The notes: generated by a model not told the origin, from the sequence alone. 64,000 nt of DNA from Lunularia cruciata (GCA_948567375.1 OX419756.1:4159001-4223000); one strand, 5' to 3'. Numbered from the stretch's first letter, positions 1 to 10,684 are shown. Made by a program: numbers and translations.

Positions 1-52
1 TCAAGAACGGTCAAGCCATGTTAGAAGAAGAGCCGTCTCAAACCTAGTACCT

Positions 53-850
53 GTGATTGAAGTACTTGGAGAGGCACCTATGCCTACGAAGCCTATCAAC
101 AATGAAGCCACATTGCTACTTTGGATGAAGAAGGCTTGCAACATCAAGCCTTACAAGGAGCAGCGTATGATGGGAGTAGTGGAAAATTGGATCTTGAGAA
201 TGAATCGATATTTCCGATTTTTTTCAATAGAGATCACGGAGCATGCTATAGGTGTGTTTGCATGTGGGTACTTGACCGATAAATCTCTCACATGGTATGA
301 TGCTTGGGAATGATCCATGTTGGCAGAGAGAAGGGAGGTCACATGGACAACAATGCAAGAAGGATTGCTAAAGAATTTCCAATTGGTGGATTCTATGCAG
401 ATGGCTCAAACCAACTGTGGAAATTGAGACAGAAGAATAGCGTATAAGAGTATGTGGAGGCATTTTGGGATCTACAAGTCACAATAACCAACATGAGTCC
501 AGCAGAGGCTCTCAACAATTTCAAACAAGGGTTAAAGGAGCAGATTTGCCAAGAAGTCATGGTGCAAAATCCTCGTACGGTATTTGAAGTCATTGCTTGT
601 GTGTAGAGAATAGCAGGAGCATTGGGTAGAAGTGATGGAGTAGTTCTACCTCAATGGGTAGAAGAACAAAGAGATGGAGTCCCACGAGGAGAAGGAACTC
701 AAGGAGAACAATTTTTTTGTTACAATTGTGGCCGTATTGGGCACATATCTACCAATTGTTGCACTTTTTTCCCTAGAGGCTCTTGGCCTTCGTACATGTG
801 ATCTTTGAACAACATGGAGAGGCGCATTGAAGAGGAAGAGGTGGAAATCA
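53..850 (+). pseudogene. gag remnant of element E with CCHC zinc knuckle
   Basis: The nucleocapsid/capsid protein that packages retrotransposon RNA. The open part (53-313) carries the capsid-like stretch ending LTWYDAW, typical of plant gypsy gag. A zinc knuckle CYNCGRIGHISTNC (CX2CX4HX4C, all metal ligands present) is encoded at about 718-759, in a frame separated from the first part by stops. The region between is broken by stops and frameshifts. The true start is not defined because the 5' region lies at the window edge. Confidence 0.75.
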
Positions 851-954
851 CTTTGGAAAACAAAGATTGCTAGTAAATGTACCTCGTGGCCTTACTGGCT
901 CAATAAGGAAGAAGAGAAGCAAGGGAAGGAAGAAGACCACACACTAATGCACAA

Positions 955-1320
955 AGATCTCGAAAGGCAACCTCACAATTGATTGTTGTGAATGGAGTCC
1001 TAGAAGGCAATCAAGCAAGAGTATTAATAGATCTGAGAGCATAGACAATTTCTTATCTTGCTCTATTGCAATAAGATTGGGAATGGATCTAGAGAGATAG
1101 GAATGAAGAAGTAGAGTTGCTTAACGGGCAAACGGAGAGGATTGAATCATTACCTAGATAGGTAACACTCTCTGTAGGAGAATATCATGAAGCAATTGAG
1201 TGGCAAGTGATACAATTAGCTCATTATGATGCAATCTTAGGCATTCCATGGATGGAGCATTACAACCCTATGGTAGATTGGAGGAAGAAAGTAGTGAGAA
1301 CCCACTAATGGTCAATCATT
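955..1320 (+). pseudogene. aspartic protease remnant of element E
   Basis: Retropepsin that matures the polyprotein. The catalytic loop reads VLIDLRA at 1021-1041 instead of the usual D-S/T-G-A, and a stop follows at once, so both the active site and the frame are damaged. A later stretch around 1220-1275 (AILGIPWMEHYNP) matches the conserved end of plant gypsy retropepsins, which supports the call despite the broken frame. Confidence 0.65.
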
Positions 1321-1429
1321 AGGATTAAAGAAAAATCACCTAGGCAAGATCTGCCTCTATATGTCATAGGGACGGCAACTGTCTGTAAGACCAATAAATG
1401 TTTCATGGGTCTAATAAGAGAAGTCCAGA

Positions 1430-2440
1430 GTGCATGACTCGATGGACAAGTTCCTGAGAAATTGAAGGCTGTGGTACATGAATTTCAAGATGTCTTTCTC
1501 AATGATTGACTCTCAAGATTACCACCAAAAAGGAGAGTAGATCATAAAACTGAGACACTCTTGGGGAAGACACCTCCTTGTAAGGCCCCATATTGCCTAT
1601 CACCTCATGAGTTGGAGGAGTGTAAGACTCAAATTGAGGAGATGCTACAGAAGGGGTTCATCCAACCTAGCATATCACCATATGGGGCTCCTGTCTTGTT
1701 TGTGAAGAAGAAGGATGGTACAATGCGCATGTACATTGACTATCGAGGTCTCAATTAGCAAACAATGAAGTACAAATACCCCTTACCTCACATGGATGAC
1801 TTGTTTGATCAACTCCATGGAGCAAGATACTTCACCAAATTGGACTTGCGGAGTGGTTACAATCAAATCCAAATTGCAGAAGAGGATGTGTACAAAACTG
1901 CCTTTCAAACTAGGTATGGCCACTTTGAGTATCTTGTGATGCCTTGTGATGCCTTTATCTCACCAATGCACTTGCCACTTTCATGAGTCTAATGAATGAC
2001 ATATATTGTCCATACTTGGATAAGTTTGTTATTGTCTTCTTGGAAAATATCTTAGTATACAGTAGTAGCACAATGACAGAATACAAACAACATCTACGAG
2101 AGGTCCTCCAAATTCTAAGATAGAATCAATTGTATGCCAAAATCTCAAAGTGCGAGTTTGGCAAGTCTGAAGTAGACTACTTGGGGCATAGAGTAAGTGC
2201 AAAGGGCATTCAAGTATTGATAGATAAAATAGAAGTCATTCAAAAATGGTATGCCCCAGAAGATCAGACTCAACTCAAGAGCTTCTTGGGGTTGACAGGA
2301 TTATGTCATAGACTTGTCAAGGACTTCTCCAAGGTTGCACAACGTTTAATGGCACTACTTGGCAAGAGGATGAAGTGGACATGGGGAACCGCACAAGAGT
2401 TGGCCTTCCAAGAATTAAAGCCGCCTTGCTACATGCACTA
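1430..2440 (+). pseudogene. reverse transcriptase remnant of element E, active site lost
   Basis: Copies element RNA into DNA. Recognisable blocks are the palm entry at 1561-1758 ([21 protein letters not shown]), the [11 protein letters not shown] block near 1840-1875, and the connection region YLGHRVSAKGIQ at about 2178-2215. The catalytic FxDD box near 2035-2060 reads VFLENILVY, so both aspartates are replaced by E and N. The frame is broken by a stop at about 1756, a frameshift near 1960 and another before 2130. The copy cannot polymerise DNA. Confidence 0.85.
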
Positions 2441-2920
2441 GTCTTGAAGTGGTATGACACAAAATGACCAATCAAGTTGGCTATAGATGCATCAGACATA
2501 GCAATAAGAGCAGTCCTACAACAAGAGTGGCATGACGGATGGCATCCAATTGCATATTTCTCTTGAAGGTTGTTATCAACAGAGCATAACTACCATACCA
2601 CAAAACAAGAAGAGCTGGCCATTGTTATGGCAACCAAGCATTGGAAGCACTATTTGCGCAAGAAGGCATTTGTAGTAAAGATAGACCATAAACCTCTAGT
2701 CTACCTCGAGATGCAGAAGGATCTATCTTGTTGCCAGATTCAGTGGGCAGAGTGGCAACAATGCTTCAACATGTCAATCACCTATGTGGAAGGTAAGAAG
2801 CAACTTGTAGATGCATTCACCCGCATGCCAATGGCAAACAACTTGGTGGCAGAGGTTAAGATTAACCTTGAATTCTGGCCAGAAATTCTGGTTGTCACAA
2901 AAACTGTCATTAGATTGTAG
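2441..2920 (+). pseudogene. RNase H remnant of element E
   Basis: Degrades the RNA strand of the RNA-DNA hybrid during reverse transcription. The open part 2570-2920 contains LSTEHNYHTTKQEELAIV and VVKIDHKPLVYL, conserved in gypsy RNase H, with the acidic residues E (KQEELA) and D (IDHKPL) still present. It is out of frame with the preceding reverse transcriptase and ends at a stop before the integrase. Confidence 0.8.
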
Positions 2921-2984
2921 AAGCGTAATCATCCAAAGGCGTCACCAGCACCCAAGGACTCACCTTTTGTGATGGTAGATTATG

Positions 2985-4310
2985 GATCCCAAATGTCCCT
3001 AAATTGCGCACCACCATTCTAGCGGAATGTCATGATTTGGCCATTGCAGGTCATGTCAGAGTGGACAAGACCTTGGATGCAGTCCAGCCCTAACTATTGG
3101 CCCAAGATGAGCAATGACGTGATAAACTACTTGTGCAGCTGCCTACTTTGTCAACAAAACAAAGCTTCTAATCAAGCTCCTATAGGGCTCCTTCAACCTC
3201 TCCTCATGCCTACCCAACATTGGGAACAAGTGAGTATGGATCTCATTTGTGAATTACCCAAGACCACCTCAAGGTTTGACTCTATCGTGGTCTTTGTGGA
3301 CCGGCTCATCAAAATGATTCATGTACGCCCTACCACCAAAGATGCGATAGCTCCACAACTAGCTCAATTATACTTAGATGCAGTCTTCTCTCACCATGGT
3401 TTGTCTAGAGTACTTATCATCGATAGAGGCACTTAATTCACCAGTTTGTTTTGGTGAACACTCTTTGGTTTCTTCAAAACCAAGTTGGCCATGTCCACAG
3501 CTTACCACCCATAAATAAATGGCCAAACAGAGCAGGCTAATCGCATGATTGAGGACATGTTATGCTGCTTCACCTTAGAAGAGCAAGAGAGGTGAGATAC
3601 CCTACTCCCGTTGGTGGAATTCACTTACAACAATTCAGTGAATGCATCCATCCAGGTCACTCTATTCTTCCTCATGTATGGTGAGCATCCCTTCACACCT
3701 TCTAACTTGATGAAGATCCATCCAGTGGCTACCAAGGTCGATGCAGTCAACACATTTGTTTTTAAAATCCAACACGGTGTGGAGAGCACCAAGCACATAT
3801 TAAAAATTGCACAAAATAGACAGAACAAGTATTTTGATGCACACCGTAGGCACATGAAGTTCAATGTTGGGGATCAAGTGTGGCTATCGACAACCAACCT
3901 CACATTAGTTGGACCTTGTAAGCTCAGACCTCATTTTATTAGGCTTTTCTTGATTCTTTGTCGCGTCGGTGCTGTGGCCTATCACCTTGAGCTACCACCA
4001 CACATGAAGATACATCTAGTGTTCCTTGTTTCCCTATTATGCAGATATGCTTCCCAATCAAGCCAGGATCATTCCACACAAGACATTCGACCTTGTCCGA
4101 CACTCATTGATTGCACAGAGGAATATGAAGTGGAGCGTATTCTCCAAAATGCATGCGTGGTACTTGCCATCCGCAGGTGGACTATCTAGTATAGTGGAAA
4201 GGTTACCCCTCTATGAAGTAACGTGGAGCCCGCTGCCAATTTTACACATGCACCGGTATTGGTGCAAGCATTTGAGCAACAATTGCACAACGAGAACGTT
4301 GCGTCTTAAA
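2985..4310 (+). pseudogene. integrase plus chromodomain remnant of element E
   Basis: Inserts the cDNA into the host genome. Visible parts are the zinc-binding end CSCLLCQQNK (about 3135-3164), a catalytic core with MDLICELPKTT and IIDRGT (about 3235-3436), the NGQTEQANRMIED block near 3520-3560 carrying the third acidic residue, and the gypsy C-terminal part at 3611-4150. A chromodomain follows near 4110-4260, recognisable as YEVERILQ and, after frameshifts, DYLV-stop-WKGYP and EVTW. Chromodomains bind modified histones and steer insertion, which places E among chromoviruses. Stops near 3436 and 3598 and frameshifts in the chromodomain make it inactive. Confidence 0.8.
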
Positions 4311-4322
4311 GGGAGGGAGGTT
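4308..4322 (+). other. Polypurine tract of element E
   Basis: A purine run (aaagggagggaggtt) lies directly before the LTR start TGTAATACC. It is the expected plus-strand primer site of an LTR retrotransposon and fixes the LTR boundary at 4323. Confidence 0.75.
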
Positions 4323-4403
4323 TGTAATACCAAGAGCTAGCCATATGATCTAGATGTGAAATTTGGTTTAGTAACATCTAGAATGATGTCATACATGGTG
4401 GTC
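4323..4403 (+). repeat. 3' LTR of element E, first 81 bp only
   Basis: Starts TGTAATACCAAGAGCTAGCC and matches the start of the solo LTR at 54905. It is cut off at 4403 by A1. The continuation seen in the solo copy is not found after the right end of A1 at 12236, so a simple insertion into this LTR does not explain the junction. Confidence 0.85.
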
Positions 4404-5100
4404 TATGAGCCGGCCTGTCTCTCACTCAGGATGAACCTCTGATGGCTATTATGGTAGCGCACCATGGACTAAGAAGGCAAGGAACCCCAACTCCATCATA
4501 CTCCTCCAAGGCTAACACTCCAAGACTCAAGACATTGCTCACTAGACTAGAGAACTCAATGAGAGAGAGATAGTTGCAAATGAAAGGATGATGAGTACCT
4601 CCTCACCCCTTGTTTATATAGTGGTGAAATAGTTACGTACCAAAGTTGCTAATTACCGTAGTAACTCAAGTTACTAGACTAAAAGTCAAGTAAAGTCAAA
4701 AAGCAGAAAGGAATATCCATTCACATGGGCATATTCCCCTAAGCATGTGATCTTATCTTGACCTAACCACTAAGTCAAGGATTCCTTCACATGGGCTATC
4801 CTTGGACTAAAGAAGAATCCAAAACAAAAAGGCTTGCGGGCCCAAGAGTTCTCAACTCTTTCCTCAAAGCCAAACACCTAGGAATAATACCAAGTCAACA
4901 CACTAAAATCCAAAATAGTGGTGCTCATCTTTTCTACTTCCTCTAAAGTAAGGTCCTCTCTATCTTAGCTATGACTAACTTTAGCTAACCATGACTAATA
5001 TAGAACCATCCTTTATCTTTATATAAATAATATCTCTTAAGTACTTGTAATATCAAGCTAAATATCACAATACCACACACATGCACAAATGGGTGTTACA
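4404..5100 (-). repeat. 3' LTR of A1 (LTR family A)
   Basis: 697 bp. On the minus strand it begins TGTAACACCCATTTGTGCAT and ends in GGCTCATA; the usual CACA end carries one change (G to A on the plus strand). It matches 11545-12235 along its whole length, with a small insertion duplicating 'actag' near 4545. Seven copies or fragments of this LTR occur in the window. Confidence 0.93.
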
Positions 5101-5115
5101 TTTACCCCCGGACTA
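5101..5115 (-). other. Polypurine tract of A1
   Basis: On the minus strand the sequence before the 3' LTR is AGTCCGGGGGTAAA, a purine-rich run touching TGTAACACC. The same run precedes the LTRs of A2 (38188) and A3 (41108), so it is a family feature. Confidence 0.65.
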
Positions 5116-5124
5116 AGTTTTCAC

Positions 5125-6836
5125 TTTGTCCTCAAAGTGAAGGTCTCTCTACCTTCTATGGTACATCTTCAACTTATCATGGTTAATCCTATCAAAGTGT
5201 CTTCCTCCCAACTCCTTGAGATCATAGGTGTAATTGCCCCACACCTTCTCCACTATGAAAGGTCCAAAGTACTTAGGCAAAAACTTCTTTTGCAGTCTCT
5301 TGAATCAAATGGAATCAAACAACATTACCCAATCACCTTCCTTGAAAGACTCCACCTTCTTCTTGCCTTGCCTCTTGTCATAGCTCTCCTTTTGTTTCCT
5401 TTGGGCTTGCTCCACTTGAACCATAGCAACTGCTCTTGCCTCTTCCAACTCCATGAGTTGATCCTTCCTTGACTTCTCTGCATCACCTCCTTGTGCTTTC
5501 TTCAATCTCCTATGAATGCTTTGGCAGGTAGGAAGATCAAAGTGAATAGGTAAGGTAGACTCAATACCATACACCAATTGAAATGGAGAATATCCGGTGG
5601 AAGTCTTCATGGTTGTCCTATACTCCCATAAAACTGCATGAATCCTCTTGTCCCAATGATGTTTAGCCCCCTCCATTTCTGCATCTTTGGCCAACATCAT
5701 GCACAAGATCTGATTGGTTCTCTCTGCCAAGCCATTGGAATTTGGCTTATAGGATGTAGTTACTCTATGTGTGATAGAGAAATGTCGTAGCATGGCTGTA
5801 GTAATGCTTCCTGTAAACTCTCCTCCTCTATCAGAAACCAACTCCAAAGGGTATCCAAACCTAGTGATAATACGTTCATAAAGAAATCTACCCACTTCAT
5901 CTTCATTCTTGTCCCTCAATGGTCTAGCCTCAACCCACTTGGTAAGGTAATCAGTAACTACCACAATGTACCAATTGTTCCTTGGGGTTCTATTGAGAGG
6001 ACCTACAAAATCAATTCCCCATTTCTCAAAAGGTCCTAGCAATGGAATTGATCTAAGTGGTGGAGTGGATGTAGACTTTCTAGCAAAAGCTTGACAAACA
6101 TGACAAGTTTTGCAATAATCAAGACAATCCTTGAAAATCCCTCTCCAATGGTAACCTGCATCTAGAATCTTGAAAGCAGTCACCTTTCCTGCAAAGTGTC
6201 CTCCACATACTAAACCTTCATGAAACTCCTTTATGAGTAGGATAGACTCATCCTTACCCACTGCTCTTCGAAGTAGACCATTTGCTCCTTGGTGAAAAAG
6301 AATATCCTCCACCATTGTGTAAGGTCTAGATCTTGCTGCAAGGGCCTTCCTCTCCCTAGCATGCATTCCTTCTGGATAGTTACCTCTTGTCACAAAATCC
6401 ACAATCTCCTTGTACTCCATTGGAACCTCTTGAGTGACTGAGATTATCATGAGCTCCTCATCCGGGAAGGAATCATCCACTGGCTTATCTCCATCATGAT
6501 CATAGGCTCTAGATAATAAATCAGCATTTGCATGTTTCTTTCCTGGACTATCTTCAATGGTGTAGTCATACTCAGACAAGAGTAGCATCCACCTTGCTAG
6601 TCTCCCTTCAACATTAGGCTTGTTGAAGATGTACTTCAAAGCCTTGTGATCCGTGACAATGGTAGCTTTCCCTCCAATCAAGTAGTGTCTAAACTTCTTG
6701 AGACCAAAGATCACCGCCAACCCTTCTCTCTCCGTGATAGAGTAGTTCTTCTCTGCTGAAACCATCTGCCTACTAGCATAAGCTATTGGATGATCATGCC
6801 CATCTTGGTCTAATTGACTAAGAGTGCATCCTATAG
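5125..6836 (-). pseudogene. RNase H and integrase of A1
   Basis: The long open part 6765-5305 (486 residues) begins in RNase H (VSAEKNYSITEREGLAVIFG, TDHKALKYIF, then the GKKHANADLLSR end). It continues into the integrase zinc domain (HEGLVCGGHF followed by CKTCHVC), the catalytic core with acidic residues in WGIDFVG, VSDRGGEF and NGLAERTNQ, and a basic tail (YDKRQGKKK). A TGA at about 5305 interrupts the C-terminal region; copy A3 has CGA (Arg) there, so it looks like a CpG deamination. The frame continues past the stop to about 5125. There is no chromodomain. A frameshift near 6836 separates it from the reverse transcriptase. Confidence 0.88.
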
Positions 6837-7955
6837 CTACATTAGAAGCATTTGTGTGAGGATGAAAAGTTTACTCCAATCAGGTTTAGCAAGAATTGGA
6901 GCTACAACAAGGGATTGCTTGAGCTCCTCAAAAGCTTTGAGAGCCTCCTTGTCTTCCAAAATCACCATGTAATCTACACCCTTCTTTATGTAGATGGTCA
7001 ATGCATAAGCCTTGTTGGAAAATGAGAAGATGAACCTCCTATAGTACCCAACCATCCCCAAGAATTGGTGTAACTTTGTCAAGCTTAAAGGGAATGGAAG
7101 GTCTGAGATTTTCCTCACCTTCTCAGGATCAACTGCTATTCCATCCTTGGAGATGATGTGCCCCAAAAGTAGACCTTCTTCACATCCAAAAATGCACTTC
7201 TTTGGGTTGAGTGATGCATTTGTCTCATCCAAGCGTTGCAAGACTTTGATTAGGTGCTCAAAGTGCTCCTCCTTGCTCCAATAAACACAAAAGTAATCAA
7301 TAAAGTCTCTCACAAATTTCCCAATGAAAGGTTCAAACACCTTGTTCATGAACTGTTGGAATGTGGCGGGAGCATTGCAAAGCCCAAAAGGCATGACCTT
7401 GAAAGCGTAAGTTCCCCAAGGTGTGGTGAACGTGGTGAGTTGTTGATGCTCTGGTGCAATCTTGATTTGGTTGTATCCACTATAACCATCTCCAAAACTG
7501 TACCTCTCATGACTTGCAACCTCCTCCAAGATCTCATCAATGAATGGCAATGGGTAGTAGTCCTTCTTGGTAACAGCATTGAGCTTCTTGTAATCCACAC
7601 ATACCCGAAGCTTGCCATTCTTTTTCTTCACAATGACAATTGGAGACACCTATTCTGAATTCTCCACCTCAAAGATAAATCCAGCCTCCTTGAGCTTATC
7701 AATCTCCTCCTTCACAACCAAAGATATTGGTGGGCTAATGCGATGTTGCTTTTGGCGGATTGGTCTTGCATGTGACTCCACCTCTATCTTGTGCTCCTCC
7801 AAGGTTACTTCCTTCAAATCCTTGTAACTAAAAGCAAACACATGGATGAACTTGCGGAAAATCTCCTCAAATCTCACCTTCTCCTCCTTGGTAACATTTG
7901 GGCCATACTTGAGGGTAGCTAACCTTCTCTCTACCTCCTCAAGTGTCAATGGTGA
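6837..7955 (-). pseudogene. Reverse transcriptase of A1, catalytic Asp changed
   Basis: Gypsy reverse transcriptase in two open pieces (7949-7650 and 7649-6837) in the same frame as gag, separated only by a stop after FEVENSE. Conserved blocks include VSPIVIVKKKNGKLRVCVDY, GYSGYNQIKIAPE, PFGLCNAPATFQQ and LGHIISKDGI. The catalytic box near 7293-7298 reads FIDYFCVY, whereas A3 reads FIDDFCVY at the matching place, so the second catalytic aspartate is now tyrosine. The region ends in a frameshift near 6837. This polymerase should be inactive. Confidence 0.9.
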
Positions 7956-9977
7956 TTAATCTGGGTCTTTCAAAACCTGTGGCTTAGGTGCAAAATCCAT
8001 AGCACACAAAGGATACACATCTGAATCAGATTCAGACTCATCCTCCTCCGTGGAAGTCTCCTCTTCCATGCTTGTGTCCACACCTGAAGCTCCTTCTTCA
8101 GAATCTGATTCCCAATAATCAGAAGATGGTGTATCTGAATGTGAAGTGTTGGTGGTGTTAGTCACAGGAACTGTGACTCTATGGTTTGATGGCCCAATCC
8201 TCAAGTACCCTTTGTGCCATCGATCAGTTGTGCGTGTTGCTCTCAACCATGGCCTCCAAAGAGGTAAGTCATAGCTTGAATCCTTCAAGACTTGGAAAGT
8301 CATGAGACTTTGAACTCCCATAACTGAAACTACCACCTTATCCATCACCCCTATTGGTCGAACTTGTTGCTTGTTTGCCATGCTCACCACAAATGTTGAA
8401 GGTCTTGAGGGTATCATACCTAACTTCTTCATCAACCTTTCTGACATGGCATTCACTGCTGATCTTCCATCAACCAATGCATCCTTGATGTTGTGACCAT
8501 TCACTCTCACATCAATCTTGGAGGCATATTCACAAGCCTCCCGTAGTGCTGGCTTGGCATCCACCACCCCCATTGATATTGGAGCTTTTGCCTTCTTCTT
8601 CCTCTTGCTCCTTGTAGAACTCAAACCACCTCTAAGCTCCTTTCTCAAGGTAGGGTTGAAAGCAATTAATTGGCCCACTGTGATGTTAGCCTTGTGACTA
8701 CCAACATCCTCCAACACATTGTAGTTCCATTGTTGCTTTGAGATCAAGAAGTCCTCCATCCCCAATTTCTTCCTTGGAGTCTTTGTTGTTGATGGTGTTG
8801 AGGTGCGAGTGCTCCTAGTAGACATAGGAGTATCCTTGCTTGAAGTAAATCCTTGAGAAGAGTGAACATCCTCTGCAAAACGAGCTCTCTTCTTCTCTTG
8901 TGCCAAAAGCTCCAAATTAAGACCCTTGGAGTTTGAGCACTCTCCCCTCTCATACTTGCTCTCCACCACATCTATGGATGCTATCCCCTTACCTTTGTTG
9001 GGATTAGGAGCCACTTGGGTTTCACTACCTCCCTCTTTCCCTCTATTGGCTCCCTCATAACCCCTTCCTCCATGGTAAGTGGAATTTGGGCAATTCCTTT
9101 GGATATGGCCTCTTCCTCCACAACCAAAACAATTTCTATCATTGAAATTTTTGGCTGGTTGGCCTCCTCTATATGGATAGTTTCCATAACTCCTAGGCCC
9201 TCTCCCTACATTCTGATCCACCTCTCTCTTCTCCCATAGTTGCACCACATTGATCTTGAGATCCGCAAGTTGTTCTGTGATGGTTTGGAGTGGATCTTTT
9301 GGTGGAGGTGCAAGAACTGGAGCAACTACTACTTGTGGTGCAACCCTTGTCACCAAAAAAGTATCAGAAGTTTCACCATACTTGTAGCCTTGAGGAGGAT
9401 GCACAACCTCCTTCACCACCAAATCACTCTCATCCCCTTCCAAACTCTCCTCCATACGAATTGCGATCTCGATAGCTTCAACCTTGCAAGAAGGTTTCTC
9501 ATATCTCACCTTGCTTCTAATTTGTGGTCTCAATCCTCCCACAAAATTCTTGGTGAGCATGGCCCCTATTCCAATCATTGTAGTCTCCACATCATCCCCA
9601 CCCTTCCTCAACACTATGCGAAATCTAGACTCCAACTTTTCCACTCTTTCCACATAGACCCTCACTTTCTCTCCATCTCCTTGCTTGAGAAATGTAACCT
9701 CACTCATCAATCTCTCATAACTCTCATCAGGAAGAAAGTTCTCAATGAGTGCTGAAGTCAAAGTCTCCCAAGACTCCTCTTCCCCCTCTCTCCTCTCTCT
9801 CTTTCGGTATTCTGACTCATACCATGTAAGTGCTGCATCCTCAAAGAAATCTGGTAATAATGAGACCCACTCATTCTTCCTCCTCTCATTGTTTCCTATG
9901 CAAGCTCTCTTGAAGTCTCTCACAAAGGCCTCCACATCTTCTCCATCCTTGCCAAAGAAAACCGGAAGTTTCCCCAT
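7956..9977 (-). CDS. Gag-protease polyprotein of A1
   Basis: An intact 673-residue frame starting at an ATG (MGKLPVFFGKDGEDVEAFVRDF), with the capsid core (ALTWYESEY, ENFLPDESYERL), a CCHC knuckle CFGCGGRGHIQRNC near residues 280-293, a Ser/Thr-rich linker, and a retropepsin-like domain near residue 490. The protease active site reads DALVDGRSAVNA; A3 has DGGS at this place, so one Gly is Arg here. An acidic stretch (EEETSTEEDESESDSD) lies near the end. A TAA stop at 7956-7958 separates it from the reverse transcriptase; the related copy A3 reads through at this position, so the ancestral form was probably a single gag-pol protein. Confidence 0.88.
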   Translation of the reverse strand: MGKLPVFFGKDGEDVEAFVRDFKRACIGNNERRKNEWVSLLPDFFEDAALTWYESEYRKRERREGEEESWETLTSALIENFLPDESYERLMSEVTFLKQGDGEKVRVYVERVEKLESRFRIVLRKGGDDVETTMIGIGAMLTKNFVGGLRPQIRSKVRYEKPSCKVEAIEIAIRMEESLEGDESDLVVKEVVHPPQGYKYGETSDTFLVTRVAPQVVVAPVLAPPPKDPLQTITEQLADLKINVVQLWEKREVDQNVGRGPRSYGNYPYRGGQPAKNFNDRNCFGCGGRGHIQRNCPNSTYHGGRGYEGANRGKEGGSETQVAPNPNKGKGIASIDVVESKYERGECSNSKGLNLELLAQEKKRARFAEDVHSSQGFTSSKDTPMSTRSTRTSTPSTTKTPRKKLGMEDFLISKQQWNYNVLEDVGSHKANITVGQLIAFNPTLRKELRGGLSSTRSKRKKKAKAPISMGVVDAKPALREACEYASKIDVRVNGHNIKDALVDGRSAVNAMSERLMKKLGMIPSRPSTFVVSMANKQQVRPIGVMDKVVVSVMGVQSLMTFQVLKDSSYDLPLWRPWLRATRTTDRWHKGYLRIGPSNHRVTVPVTNTTNTSHSDTPSSDYWESDSEEGASGVDTSMEEETSTEEDESESDSDVYPLCAMDFAPKPQVLKDPD

Positions 9978-10210
9978 CTTAACCCCTCACTATCTTTCTT
10001 TTCTCTCAATTTTTTTTTCTCTTTTTTTTCTCTCACTCTATTACTAATAGAGTATATACATGACTAACACCATCTGAGAATAATCCACTCTAGGGAACAC
10101 AAAAGGTTCAGGTTGCTCCAAGATTTCTATAGCAACATCAAATCCTAGAGTGCATATTAATCTAACCCTCGTGGATAGTTTATCCATAAGTTGAAAGATT
10201 ATCTCCATCA

Positions 10211-10684
10211 CTAATCTTGAGAACTAGCTGATGAAGGTGGTAGTATTTCTGTAGTTGTACTAAGACTCTCTCCAAGATCCTTCACCAAAGTTTCCAAAAG
10301 TGCTTTTACTCCACTACACTCATGTCCTTTTGGAAGTCCTTCAACTCCACAAACCTCACACAACTCCTTGGTCTTAGATCTTCTCCCTCCCAATCTTGGT
10401 GAAGAAGGTCCAACATGCAAACCCAAGTCAAGTAAGCCTCTCCTTTCCCTCAATCTCTTGCTCTCAAAGGTCAATGGACATGAACTTGCCTTATGTCCCT
10501 TCTCTCCACATAGAAAGCACTTAGACTCACTCTTTCCTCCAAGTGGTGTAGGTTTTTGGATCCTCTCAATACTCTCTTCAAATTCTATTGTAAACTCTCT
10601 TTTCCTCAAATCAACCCCTACAATCACCTCAAACCCTTGGGGAACCTTGCATGATCTCAATTTCCACTCTTGATGACCCTCCAT
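10211..10684 (-). CDS. Extra zinc-knuckle ORF upstream of gag in A1
   Basis: A 157-residue frame starting at ATG (MEGHQEWKLRSCKVPQGFEV) in the same direction as gag, ending 233 bp before the gag start. It contains a perfect CCHC knuckle CFLCGEKGHKASSC near residues 56-69, a basic stretch (KRLRERRG; GGRRSKTK), a second Cys/His cluster CEVCGVEGLPKGHEC near residues 109-123, and a Ser/Thr-rich end. It resembles a nucleocapsid-like nucleic-acid binder but is not part of gag. The same ORF, frameshifted, sits at the same place in A3 (46668 to about 46200). Its function is unknown; RNA binding is an inference from the knuckle. Confidence 0.75.
   Translation of the reverse strand: MEGHQEWKLRSCKVPQGFEVIVGVDLRKREFTIEFEESIERIQKPTPLGGKSESKCFLCGEKGHKASSCPLTFESKRLRERRGLLDLGLHVGPSSPRLGGRRSKTKELCEVCGVEGLPKGHECSGVKALLETLVKDLGESLSTTTEILPPSSASSQD

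Larger units (their letters stand above)
1..4403 (+). mobile_element. Ty3/gypsy chromovirus E, truncated and decayed
   Basis: An LTR retrotransposon that enters the window inside gag and runs through protease, reverse transcriptase, RNase H, integrase and chromodomain in the standard Ty3/gypsy order. It ends with a polypurine tract and the first 81 bp of its 3' LTR. The coding sequence switches between all three forward frames and has many stops, so this is a dead copy. The 3' LTR stops at 4403, exactly where type A element A1 begins. The LTR family is identified by the complete solo copy at 54905-55657, whose first 81 bp differ at about eight positions by eye. The 5' LTR lies outside the window. 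Confidence 0.9.

Noticed and set aside
5089-5472. 127-residue plus-strand open frame
   Set aside because: It is the antisense of the type A integrase end and LTR junction; near-identical shadows occur at 38176 and 41144 in the other type A copies.
7254-7658. 134-residue plus-strand open frame, repeated at 43258-43662
   Set aside because: Antisense shadow of the conserved reverse transcriptase, present in two copies only because the RT is.
9240-9755. 171-residue plus-strand open frame
   Set aside because: Antisense of the gag frame; no domain of its own, and in A3 the equivalent is a shadow too.
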